Source: CALESS01 sp964405455 (GTDB lineage Bacteria; Chloroflexota; Anaerolineae; Anaerolineales; Anaerolineaceae). Taken from it: 64,000 nucleotides of DNA. The translations under genes were made by a program, and so were the position numbers. The notes under the pieces are model-generated. The model was not told where the DNA came from. It saw only the letters and a program-made list of their open reading frames with translations, and did not search any database. Positions 1 through 7,705 of the stretch are shown here, in pieces. Positions within the stretch are counted from its first letter, which is position 1, and the number at the start of each line of letters is the position of its first letter. The DNA lies in the NCBI GenBank assembly GCA_964405455.1, contig CAYOOA010000001.1, positions 54,871-118,870 on the forward strand. The letters are read 5' to 3'.

Positions 1-5
1 CAGCC

Positions 6-938
6 ATGGATGCCAGCCAGGTCTGGAAGTATCAGCCTGGCGGTGTGGGTGCAGGGTTACTAGACCCGGTAACCGGAGGAGTGGAAATTTCTCCATCTGG
101 AGACGGAGCAAAATTAATTGTGAGCCGGTTGAATGGAGATGGCGGGGCAGATCTTTGGTCTCTATCGAAAGATGGAGGGACAGGTAGCAAGGTGGTTAAT
201 TGCGGGGCGACCTGGTGTGGTGAGGTGGCCTGGCAACCCGGAGAAAACCGATTTGCGTATAGCCAATACGAGAAAAGTGGTAATGGCGCTCCAAGGATCT
301 ACACCTATGATTTTGAAACGGGCGCTTCCAACCCTGTGATGGCGGATCCCACCATCCTGGCCAGTCATCCGTTTTTTTCGCCGGATGGATTCTATCTGGC
401 GTTTTACAATTTATCTCAAAATGGAATTGCCATTCTGGATGTGAGAACTAGTGAAATGCAAATTCTACAAACAGCCATGGAACAAGGCGTGACTTGGCTG
501 CCAGACAGTAGTGGCTTTTTGTTCCTGCACAGCCTCGCACTGGAAGGAATCCCGATTGAGAAGGTTTTTCGGTATGATCTTTCGACGCGATCAAGCAGTA
601 TTGCTGTAGGTACTGAAGATGACGCCCTGAGTTATGGACAGCCAGCAGTAAGTTACGATGGAAAGTGGATTGCCGTGCCGGTCCGGCAGGTCGAGGGAGG
701 ATTTTCCAGCCAGATTTGGCTGTTTGACGGGCAAGGGAATGAAATCCAGGCAATAACCGATGAACCGGAATACACCCACGGTGGGTTGACTTGGAGTCCG
801 GATGGCCAAACGCTGCTCTTCCAACGGTTGAAGGCCAATGATTCGCCTCCGATGCCAGATGTGGTGACCTGGAATATGCAAACAAACCGGACTCAGGTAA
901 TTGCCGGGAATGCTAATGGAGCGGAATGGTTACCCTGA
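6..938 (+). CDS. TolB/WD40-type beta-propeller protein, 5' end probably outside window
   Basis: This is the C-terminal part of a beta-propeller protein of the TolB/PD40 type. Blades carry the recurring aromatic-SPDG turn (for example FFSPDG near residue 125 and TWSPDG near residue 265), alternating with strand motifs such as IWLFDGQGN. No signal peptide or enzyme domain is visible. The first ATG lies at base 6 and the codon before it (bases 3-5) is still open, so the true start may lie upstream of the window. The last 9 bases overlap the 3' end of the convergent queG gene. Such propellers are often fused to kinase or membrane domains in Chloroflexota, as in the kinases at 22.6-26.8 kb, so the missing N-terminus could carry such a domain. 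Function is otherwise unknown. Confidence 0.75.
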   Translation: MDASQVWKYQPGGVGAGLLDPVTGGVEISPSGDGAKLIVSRLNGDGGADLWSLSKDGGTGSKVVNCGATWCGEVAWQPGENRFAYSQYEKSGNGAPRIYTYDFETGASNPVMADPTILASHPFFSPDGFYLAFYNLSQNGIAILDVRTSEMQILQTAMEQGVTWLPDSSGFLFLHSLALEGIPIEKVFRYDLSTRSSSIAVGTEDDALSYGQPAVSYDGKWIAVPVRQVEGGFSSQIWLFDGQGNEIQAITDEPEYTHGGLTWSPDGQTLLFQRLKANDSPPMPDVVTWNMQTNRTQVIAGNANGAEWLP

Positions 939-2084
939 ACCGTTCTGCAATAGCCTTTTGATTTCCCCTTTGACTTCCTCGACAGGTTCCAGGGAGACGG
1001 CATTCAAGAGGTGATGCCTGGTTTGCCGCCCGCCCAGTCGATTCAAGGAGTGAGCTGCAGTGAGACGCAAGATCGGAAAGGGGCTCTCATGTAAAACGTT
1101 TGCCAGAGGGGCGATCAGTTCATCAGATGCTGAATTACCAGCAGCAACCAGGCAGTTGCGCAGCCAACCGGCATACTTGGGCCGGGAAAGTGGACGGGTG
1201 GCATAACGCTGCTTGAATTCATCGGGAGTCATCAATATCTCAGTTGCGAGATCCACCCAGGCGTTCTCCAGCCGGACCGACAGGGGTGAGGTTTGGATAT
1301 TCCGGGCAAAGCGCAGGTTCCACGGGCAGACCATCTGGCAAACATCGCAGCCAAAAACCCAATCGCCCAACAGAGGTTGAATTTCCGGGGGGATTCCAGT
1401 ACGGTTTTCGATGGTGTGGTAAGAAATACAGCGCCTGGCATCGACGGTTCGATCCGGCAGGATGCATCCGGCTGGACAGGCCTCGATGCACCTTCGGCAT
1501 GTGCCGCAATGGTCGGTAACCAGCGTCTGGGATGTTGGAAGATCAATATCTATGAAAATTTCAGCCAGCAGAAAAAAAGAACCCCGTAAAGGATGAATCA
1601 GGCAGGAGTTTTTACCGAACCAGCCCAGGCCTGCCCGGTGAGCCATTTCCCGTTCCAGGATGGGGCCGGAATCTGTGTAACCGCGCCAGGTGATGGTATG
1701 GCCGACCTTCTTCTCGAGGGTTGCGATGAGTTTTTCCAGCAAGGGTGGAATCACAAGGTGGTAATCCTCTCCCCAGGCATAAGCAGCCACCCGGCCGAAA
1801 GAAGGCCCAGGTTTTTCCGGTGCGGAAAATGCGGCTGGATAGGGTATTCCAAGAGTGATCAGGTTGCGGGCTTCAGGAAGTATCCCTTGCGGTTGGGCTC
1901 GTTTTTCCACCGCATCCGGTCGAGCCAGGTAATTCATGTCAGCGTGGAGGCCCCTGGCGAGCCAATCCTGGTAGCTTGAGAAATGTTCCAGGGGCGCCAG
2001 GTTCGTGGTTCCCAGAAGAAAGAAGCCGAGGCTATCAGCCTCGGCCTGTAAATCTTCGAGAAGGGGAACCAGCTGTTTTGCCAT
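930..2084 (-). CDS. queG: Epoxyqueuosine reductase QueG
   Basis: QueG reduces epoxyqueuosine to queuosine in the wobble position of GUN-anticodon tRNAs, using cobalamin and two [4Fe-4S] clusters in the cytoplasm. The 384-residue protein has the TDSGP motif with the family's catalytic Asp (about D138), then ferredoxin-like cysteines at C193, C196, C199, C203 and C246, C249, C253, and a C-terminal region rich in leucine and alanine that fits the HEAT-like tail of the family. The ATG shares one base with the TAA of the upstream lipoprotein gene (TAATG), so the two are probably translated together. No other queuosine gene is present in the window. Family assignment is secure from the cysteine spacing and the surrounding motifs. 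Confidence 0.93.
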   Translation of the reverse strand: MAKQLVPLLEDLQAEADSLGFFLLGTTNLAPLEHFSSYQDWLARGLHADMNYLARPDAVEKRAQPQGILPEARNLITLGIPYPAAFSAPEKPGPSFGRVAAYAWGEDYHLVIPPLLEKLIATLEKKVGHTITWRGYTDSGPILEREMAHRAGLGWFGKNSCLIHPLRGSFFLLAEIFIDIDLPTSQTLVTDHCGTCRRCIEACPAGCILPDRTVDARRCISYHTIENRTGIPPEIQPLLGDWVFGCDVCQMVCPWNLRFARNIQTSPLSVRLENAWVDLATEILMTPDEFKQRYATRPLSRPKYAGWLRNCLVAAGNSASDELIAPLANVLHESPFPILRLTAAHSLNRLGGRQTRHHLLNAVSLEPVEEVKGEIKRLLQNGSG

Positions 2085-2764
2085 TACGGCGTACTGGTGA
2101 TTGTCGGCGTGGAGCTGGTTGGAGCAACCGTTGCCGTGGCAGTGACACTGCTGCCTGAGACAGTGATGCGGATAAAGACATTATAGAAATTTCCATCCTG
2201 GGCGTTGGAAAGAACCCAGATCGAGGTGTACTCTCCAGTGGTAGCTGGAGCACGCATGGGAATGCTAACCTGGATCTCCTGGTTTGGTCCAACAGCGCCG
2301 CTCAAATTGACAGAATTTACCGCTGCCATTTGAGTCCCGGCGTAGAAACGCATGCGATAACCGGTTGTCCAACTGGTAACGCCGATATTCTTTAACCGCC
2401 AGACAAGAGTGAAATCAGAACCGGGTGTAAAGACTGTTCCATCCGCCGGGGATTGGTCCATGAGTTGGGCAGAATCCGAAATGGGCGGCAGAGTCATTGT
2501 GGCGCTGGCCAGAGGAGTGGCCAGGGTTGCGGTAAAGGTAGCCGTAGGCGGCTCTGGTGTTTTCGTCTGGGTTGGTGTTGGTGTGATGGTCGCAGAGGGT
2601 GTGAGCAACGACACCTGGGTCAAATAAGCCTGGGCGGTTTGAGCCGCCTGGGTGATGACAGCCATGGGATCTTCGGTAGGCGTTTGAGTGGCTTTTTGAC
2701 ATCCGCTGAGGAGGAGGGCGAGCGCCACAAGAATAATTCCAACCGGGCGCAGGGATTTCAACAT
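2084..2764 (-). CDS. Lipoprotein with NBR1-type Ig-like domain
   Basis: A 226-residue secreted lipoprotein. The N-terminus is a lipoprotein signal (hydrophobic residues 9-20, lipobox LLSGC with Cys22). It is followed by a Thr/Pro-rich spacer (about residues 55-85) and an Ig-like domain (about 100-208) with the sequence features of the NBR1 Ig domain: a DGT..TPG..F...W.LKN.G...W start and a GEYTSIWVL segment. In eukaryotes this fold occurs in the autophagy receptor NBR1; bacterial versions are extracellular and their ligand is unknown. A ribosome-binding site (GGAAG) precedes the ATG. The gene is translationally coupled to queG, although the functional link is unclear. It ends in a short Thr/Ser/Pro tail. 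Confidence 0.8.
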   Translation of the reverse strand: MLKSLRPVGIILVALALLLSGCQKATQTPTEDPMAVITQAAQTAQAYLTQVSLLTPSATITPTPTQTKTPEPPTATFTATLATPLASATMTLPPISDSAQLMDQSPADGTVFTPGSDFTLVWRLKNIGVTSWTTGYRMRFYAGTQMAAVNSVNLSGAVGPNQEIQVSIPMRAPATTGEYTSIWVLSNAQDGNFYNVFIRITVSGSSVTATATVAPTSSTPTITSTP

Positions 2765-2798
2765 TATAAAACTTCCTTCTTTCTTTCCAAATAGTGAA

Positions 2799-2816
2799 GG
2801 CCTGGTTCCCCAGGCC
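2799..2816 (-). terminator. Possible terminator after the M23 lipoprotein gene
   Basis: A 7-bp GC-rich hairpin (GGCCTGG / CCAGGCC, 4-base loop) lies 34 bases past the stop of the M23 gene. It is followed on the minus strand by TTCACTATTT, which is T-rich but not a clean T-run. Plausible but weak. Confidence 0.4.
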
Positions 2817-2849
2817 GAAAGGCAATTTTCATCCCAGGGGACGAAAATG

Positions 2850-4013
2850 TCAAGGGGTGGGAGTGGGCAGGATCAGCCATTCCGGGGGTGCGGGAGTTGG
2901 AGGGGGTGCTATCGAAAAACCCTTGGTGCCGCGGAAGGAAAGGTAAGTAACCGCACCCGGCTGAATGGAAATCACCTGCTTATATTTCAACCCATAGAAT
3001 GTAATAGAAACTTCATAATCCCCCTGGGGGAGGTCGCTCAAGACCAGGTTTTCTTTGTAATAATCATCGCTTTGCACAGCCAGCGGACCGTAGGTAACCA
3101 CTTCCCAGTGTTGATCCGAATTTACTGACTGAACAGTGATGATTTTTTTCTGCAACAGTGTGCCATCTGACCACATGATTCGTCCGACCAATACGCCCCA
3201 GCCCTGGGGCGGTGAGAGCCATAACTCCGGATTTCGGGACGAGTAATAATCATTGGAACCCAGACGAACTTCAAAGTGCAGGTGAGGACCGGTAGTGTTA
3301 CCTGTATTACCCACAATGCCAATCTGAGTGGTGGTGTCCACTTTTTGGCCCTTAAAAACATCTACACGGTCCAGGTGGGCATAAATGGTGTACAGTTTTT
3401 GCCCGTTGTAGCCGAAATCATGCTCAATAGCCACAGCCAGTCCATAGGGGTCATTTTTATCAGAATTATTAAGGTATAAACCATAACCAGCCCAGCGAAC
3501 CATCCCACTGCCAACCGCATATACAGGGGTATCCAGCGGGGCGTCGATATCAATACCGGTATGAACGATATCTGTATCAGTGAAAACTCCGCCATAACGA
3601 TAATTGGGCAGCGGCCAGTTGACGACATCTGCAGCCACCGGGCGGACAAAGAGGAAATGGTCGTGTAAATCCAGTGCCCAGGGGACTGGATACAAAGGGG
3701 GGCGCCAAATGGACACCGGTTGAGACCCCGGAGTTGGAAAAGTAATATGAATCACATCCGGCGTTTCTTGTTGGACAGGACTTGGGTCGAGGGTAGGCTC
3801 TAGTGTAGGAGGTTCTTCGGTGGGTAATTCTTCCACCACCGGGCTGGGCGGTATTGGACTTGGAGTGGAATTCTCGATTTCGGTTGGGATTGGTTGAACG
3901 GTGCTGGAGGGAGGAATTTGGGTGGAAATGCTATTTACAGATACTGCATTGCAACCGGTAAGCAGGGCAGAGATCAACAGGAAGAATGGTAAACGAATAG
4001 AAGACCGCTTCAT
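2850..4013 (-). CDS. M23-family metallopeptidase lipoprotein
   Basis: A probable peptidoglycan endopeptidase of the LytM/M23 family anchored as a lipoprotein (387 aa). The start chosen is the ATG at 4013, because it opens a lipoprotein signal with lipobox LLTGC (Cys21) and lies one base past the stop of the upstream gene; longer reading would put charged, non-signal sequence in front. A Pro/Thr/Glu-rich spacer spans about residues 25-90. The M23 domain shows the zinc and catalytic residues H151, D155 (HTGIDID), H213 (YAHLD) and H244/H246 (GPHLHFEV), so it looks active. The C-terminal region (about 265-370) resembles a small carboxypeptidase-regulatory/CNA-B-like beta domain, followed by a Pro/Thr tail. 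It probably remodels the cell wall. Confidence 0.88.
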   Translation of the reverse strand: MKRSSIRLPFFLLISALLTGCNAVSVNSISTQIPPSSTVQPIPTEIENSTPSPIPPSPVVEELPTEEPPTLEPTLDPSPVQQETPDVIHITFPTPGSQPVSIWRPPLYPVPWALDLHDHFLFVRPVAADVVNWPLPNYRYGGVFTDTDIVHTGIDIDAPLDTPVYAVGSGMVRWAGYGLYLNNSDKNDPYGLAVAIEHDFGYNGQKLYTIYAHLDRVDVFKGQKVDTTTQIGIVGNTGNTTGPHLHFEVRLGSNDYYSSRNPELWLSPPQGWGVLVGRIMWSDGTLLQKKIITVQSVNSDQHWEVVTYGPLAVQSDDYYKENLVLSDLPQGDYEVSITFYGLKYKQVISIQPGAVTYLSFRGTKGFSIAPPPTPAPPEWLILPTPTP

Positions 4014-4014
4014 G

Positions 4015-5805
4015 TTAAGGTTTGGTGATCGGTGTAGCTGTAAGCAAGGCTTCGGGAGGATAAATCTGCAGCATGGCATCCGTCCAGGTCAATCCACCAG
4101 TATTGGCGAAGATTGAGAACCGCGCGGAGGGCAGATAGGTCCGCCAATTCAGCAATGCGGGTAATCTCTCCCAGCCAAAGCGCAGGGCGAGGTCGGTAAA
4201 GTCAACCCAATACCCCTGGGGGGGCTTTCCGGGTGCACCACCCTGTTCGTAAGCGCGAGGGTCCCCAGAGTAGCGGGCGGTGAAATCCCAGGTGGGATCG
4301 TGCAACGGCCTACCCTGGGATCCGTCCTGCAGACGAGTTTTCAAAAAGATACGCCAGTACGTCTGGCCGTTCAATTCCTGGCGCTGGACCACCAGCCAGC
4401 CCGCAGCTTGCGGAGCCGTTGAAATCGCAATTCCCCGCCCGGTGAAAAGCCAATCTTCTGCATTGGCTGGATCAGGAGGACTGGTCAAAGGGAGATACGC
4501 ATTTTCCAGGGATGCCAGAAAATCCCAACCGGTTCTTTGGGCTACCAGCGAGCGAAGCAAGGAGAATGAATCATCCACAACATCACTCAGGTAAGCATAA
4601 TTGGTCTCCAGCCCATCCAACGGGACCACTCCCACCCTGCCGGCTGGAGGAGCAGGGCTGACAGTCAGCCGGGGAGTCCAGGCCGGGCCTTTCTCGACCT
4701 GAATGGATTGCATGTCGAGAAGGTTTTGAATTGACGCGGCTGAGAGCCCCGTTTTCCAATCCAGGCCGGATACATTTCCCGGCAGTGCCTGGTAAGGAAG
4801 CTGAAGCATTGAATTTTCTGGTTGATATGCGATCAGTCCATTTTGATTCGGTTGAATGGCTAAAGCGAGGATAGATTTTTGATCGGGAGCCCAGGTGGGA
4901 AGCCCACCGCCCGGCAGGCTGTTGAGTTCTTTTGTCTCGCGTTTCTGGATAATCAGCCGATTTTGAGCATCCTGCCATACAAGCTGACTGCCATCCGGGG
5001 ACCAGGCCGGCCAGGCCTGGGCGGCTTCTGGAGAATTGCTGAGATTTGTAAAGCGGTTTTCAACCTGGTCCAGTGCGGCCAGCCAGATTTCCGCCTCACC
5101 ACTACGGTCAGAAACGAAGGCAATTTCACGCCCCATCGGCGACCAGGCCGGGGCATAGCTGTTATCGGGTCCGTTGGTTAAAAAAATGGGTGGTTCCGCC
5201 GGTTTTTCAACCGCCAGGATGCGAATTTCAAAATGATCCTGGTTGTAGGTCTCATAAGCCAGCCATTGTCCATCTGACGACCAGGTCGGATGGCCGTCAA
5301 ATTCCGGAGTATTGGTCAGGGCTGTGATCTGTAGCGTTTCCAGATCCAGAAAATAAATATCCCAAAAGCCGTTTGAATTTGAGGAAAAGGCCAACCTGCG
5401 TCCGTCCGGACTGAGGGAAGGCTCTTGATCATCCTGGTTGCCATCCGTCAGGCGGGTCAGGGGGAGATGCTGGGGGTTGTAGGCGAACAGGTGAACATTG
5501 GCCCCATCCGTCATGGAGAGAAAAATCACGCCCTGGCTGGATAAACCCGTCATGGAACTGGGTGGGAGAGTTGATTCGGCCGTCGGTGAAGATGAGGGTG
5601 ATGCAGTCGGCGGGATTTCCGTCGGAGTTTCGGTTGGAAGCGCAGGGTCAGTCAGGGTGATCGAGGGAGCCGGAAGGGTTGATTCGCCACGCGCTGGAAG
5701 AAGACCGGGCTTTAGCAGCGTGGAGAGAGCCACCAGGTTCACCAGGCTGAGGATCAGCAAAACCAGGATGATGGTTCGAGTCGGGTTCGGGGAAGTTTTT
5801 TTCAT
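4015..5805 (-). CDS. Membrane-anchored TolB-type propeller protein
   Basis: A 596-residue protein of unknown function. The chosen ATG at 5805 begins MKKTSPNPTR directly before a single hydrophobic segment (residues 11-31); an upstream in-frame start would add 25 polar residues. After the membrane anchor comes a Pro/Thr/Ser-rich spacer (about 40-90), then a six-bladed-like propeller with repeated LSPDGR, WSSDGQ, WSPMGR and WSPDGS turns (about 95-330). The C-terminal 230 residues lack the motif; they contain a YLSDVVDDSF...LLRSL stretch and a long aromatic-rich region that I do not recognise. It is probably exposed outside the membrane. It precedes the M23 gene by one base, so the two form an operon and may cooperate in cell-wall turnover (inference). 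Confidence 0.72.
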   Translation of the reverse strand: MKKTSPNPTRTIILVLLILSLVNLVALSTLLKPGLLPARGESTLPAPSITLTDPALPTETPTEIPPTASPSSSPTAESTLPPSSMTGLSSQGVIFLSMTDGANVHLFAYNPQHLPLTRLTDGNQDDQEPSLSPDGRRLAFSSNSNGFWDIYFLDLETLQITALTNTPEFDGHPTWSSDGQWLAYETYNQDHFEIRILAVEKPAEPPIFLTNGPDNSYAPAWSPMGREIAFVSDRSGEAEIWLAALDQVENRFTNLSNSPEAAQAWPAWSPDGSQLVWQDAQNRLIIQKRETKELNSLPGGGLPTWAPDQKSILALAIQPNQNGLIAYQPENSMLQLPYQALPGNVSGLDWKTGLSAASIQNLLDMQSIQVEKGPAWTPRLTVSPAPPAGRVGVVPLDGLETNYAYLSDVVDDSFSLLRSLVAQRTGWDFLASLENAYLPLTSPPDPANAEDWLFTGRGIAISTAPQAAGWLVVQRQELNGQTYWRIFLKTRLQDGSQGRPLHDPTWDFTARYSGDPRAYEQGGAPGKPPQGYWVDFTDLALRFGWERLPALLNWRTYLPSARFSIFANTGGLTWTDAMLQIYPPEALLTATPITKP

Positions 5806-5870
5806 GTACAAGTAAGAAGCCGCAGAAAAATGCCAAAAATACTTAAGATATTTTGCATTGTAGCATGAAC

Positions 5871-5890
5871 GCCCGGTCATTTGACCGGGC
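5871..5890. other. Inverted repeat between the ABC and propeller genes
   Basis: A perfect 9-bp stem GCCCGGTCA / TGACCGGGC with a 2-base centre lies between the 3' end of the ABC transporter gene and the start of the propeller gene. No T-run follows on the minus strand, so I record it as an inverted repeat and not a clear terminator. Confidence 0.4.
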
Positions 5891-5917
5891 GCCAGTTAAC
5901 AAAACCGTCAGGTGATT

Positions 5918-7705
5918 TTAGTCTTCTTCAAAACGCATGGAGTAAAGGTTGAAGTAAATACCCCGCCTGGCGAGCAATTCCTTGTGAGTACCCTGCTCCA
6001 CCACCCGACCATCCTGGATGACGAGGATGCGACTGGCATTAACAACCGTGGAAAGACGGTGGGCGATGACAAAAGAGGTTCGGTTCTTCAAAAGGCGCGC
6101 CAGGGCCTCCTGGATGATTCGTTCGGTTTGCGTATCCACACTGGAGGTGGCTTCGTCAAGGATCAGAATGCGCGGGTCTGCCAGGAGAGCACGTGCAAAA
6201 GAAATCAACTGGCGCTGGCCCTGGGATAAGATAATGCCGCCTTCCTCAACCGGGGTTTCATAGCCCAAGCGCAACCGTTGGATGAATTCATCAGCGCCGA
6301 CGGCCCGGGCGGCTGCTTCCACTTCCTCATCCGTGGCATCCAGGCGGCCAAAGCGGATGTTTTCCCGCACCGAGCCGGAGAAAAGGAATGGATCCTGCAA
6401 GACGATGCCCATCTGGGAGCGCAAGCTAACTTGTGAAACCTTGGATAAATCGATGCCATCCACCAGGATACGGCCGCTGGTAGGGTCATGAAAGCGCGAC
6501 ATCAGCTTGATCAGGGTGGTTTTGCCGGCGCCAGTTTTACCAACCAGGGCAATGGTTTCACCGGGCTGAACATGCAAGTCGATTTCTTCAAGCACGGGGG
6601 TGGGATCGTCGGAATAATGAAAACTGACCTTTTCGAAAACCACATCCCCGGCAATTTTGGGTAGGGCGGATGCGCTCGGTTCATCCTGGACTTCAACCGG
6701 GGCATTGAGCAGGGCTATAATGCGTTCTCCGGAAGCCATGGTGGATTGAAACGTATCAAATCGTTGGCTCAGGTCGCGGATGGGATCAAAGAAGCGGTTG
6801 ATATACAGAGTGAAGGCAACCAGGACACCTGGAGTTACAGGCTCCCCCAGGATGGCCGAACCACCCAGGTAAATCACCAGGGCCATGGCCAGGCTGCCCA
6901 GGAAATCCACCGCGGGAAAAAATAGAGAGGCCAGGCGCACCGACTTCAAATTGGTCTGCAGATTATTCTGATTTACTTCCTGGCTGAAGAAGCGGTAGTT
7001 ATGTTCCTGGCGGGAGAAGGATTGCACAACCCGAACAGCATTGATGTTTTCTGCAAGGACCGAGTTGACCCAGCTGATGGCTGCCCGCGTCTGACGGTAG
7101 TAATCCCGCGAGCGTTTGCGAAACTCAATAGTAATGATGACCATGATGGGCAAAACACTGAAAGTGATCAGGGACAGGCGGAAATCCATGGTCAGCATGA
7201 CCACCACAATACCGACCAGGGTAAAAATATCCCTCGCAATAGCCAGCATGGCCCAAACGATGAATTCCCGGATGACGTTGACATCATTGATTACACGGAC
7301 GATGATCCGACCAACCGAGTAATGGTTGAAGAAGCTAAGTGACAGTTCCTGGAGATGTTGAAACAATTGTGAGCGGAGATTGTAGATAATCGATTGTCCA
7401 ACACGGACCATTAAATTAACACGGAAGTATATGGAGGCCCATTGGATGATTGCGGCAGCCAGGTACAGAAGCACGGCAGTCCGCAAGGTGGAGATTGACC
7501 CAGCCTGAATGCCATTGTCCAAAGCCATTTTGACCAGGTACGGCCCCGCGACACCAGCCAACGAAGAAAGCGCCATCAAGAGCAGGGCGAAAATCATCTG
7601 CCACTGGTAGGGCTTGATAAAGGCGAACAGCTGGCGGGTAACCTGGGCGTCAAAGCCTTTCTGGGGCAGGTCATCACTGGGAGGTGGAGTAATTACCGCT
7701 GTCAT
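5918..7705 (-). CDS. ABC exporter half-transporter, subunit with canonical Walker B
   Basis: A type IV ABC exporter subunit (595 aa): a six-helix membrane domain (about 25-325) and a nucleotide-binding domain (about 350-590). Walker A GKTGAGKTT is at 389-397, signature LSQGQ at 493-497, Walker B ILILDE with catalytic E518, and switch H549. The signature has Q in place of the usual second G. The partner at 7702-9510 has an intact signature but lacks the catalytic Glu and switch His. The two are therefore expected to form a heterodimer with one active and one degenerate ATP site, as in LmrCD, BmrCD and TM287/288. Start ATG overlaps the partner's stop by 4 bases (ATGA). Substrate cannot be read from sequence; drug or lipid export is typical. 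Confidence 0.9.
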   Translation of the reverse strand: MTAVITPPPSDDLPQKGFDAQVTRQLFAFIKPYQWQMIFALLLMALSSLAGVAGPYLVKMALDNGIQAGSISTLRTAVLLYLAAAIIQWASIYFRVNLMVRVGQSIIYNLRSQLFQHLQELSLSFFNHYSVGRIIVRVINDVNVIREFIVWAMLAIARDIFTLVGIVVVMLTMDFRLSLITFSVLPIMVIITIEFRKRSRDYYRQTRAAISWVNSVLAENINAVRVVQSFSRQEHNYRFFSQEVNQNNLQTNLKSVRLASLFFPAVDFLGSLAMALVIYLGGSAILGEPVTPGVLVAFTLYINRFFDPIRDLSQRFDTFQSTMASGERIIALLNAPVEVQDEPSASALPKIAGDVVFEKVSFHYSDDPTPVLEEIDLHVQPGETIALVGKTGAGKTTLIKLMSRFHDPTSGRILVDGIDLSKVSQVSLRSQMGIVLQDPFLFSGSVRENIRFGRLDATDEEVEAAARAVGADEFIQRLRLGYETPVEEGGIILSQGQRQLISFARALLADPRILILDEATSSVDTQTERIIQEALARLLKNRTSFVIAHRLSTVVNASRILVIQDGRVVEQGTHKELLARRGIYFNLYSMRFEED

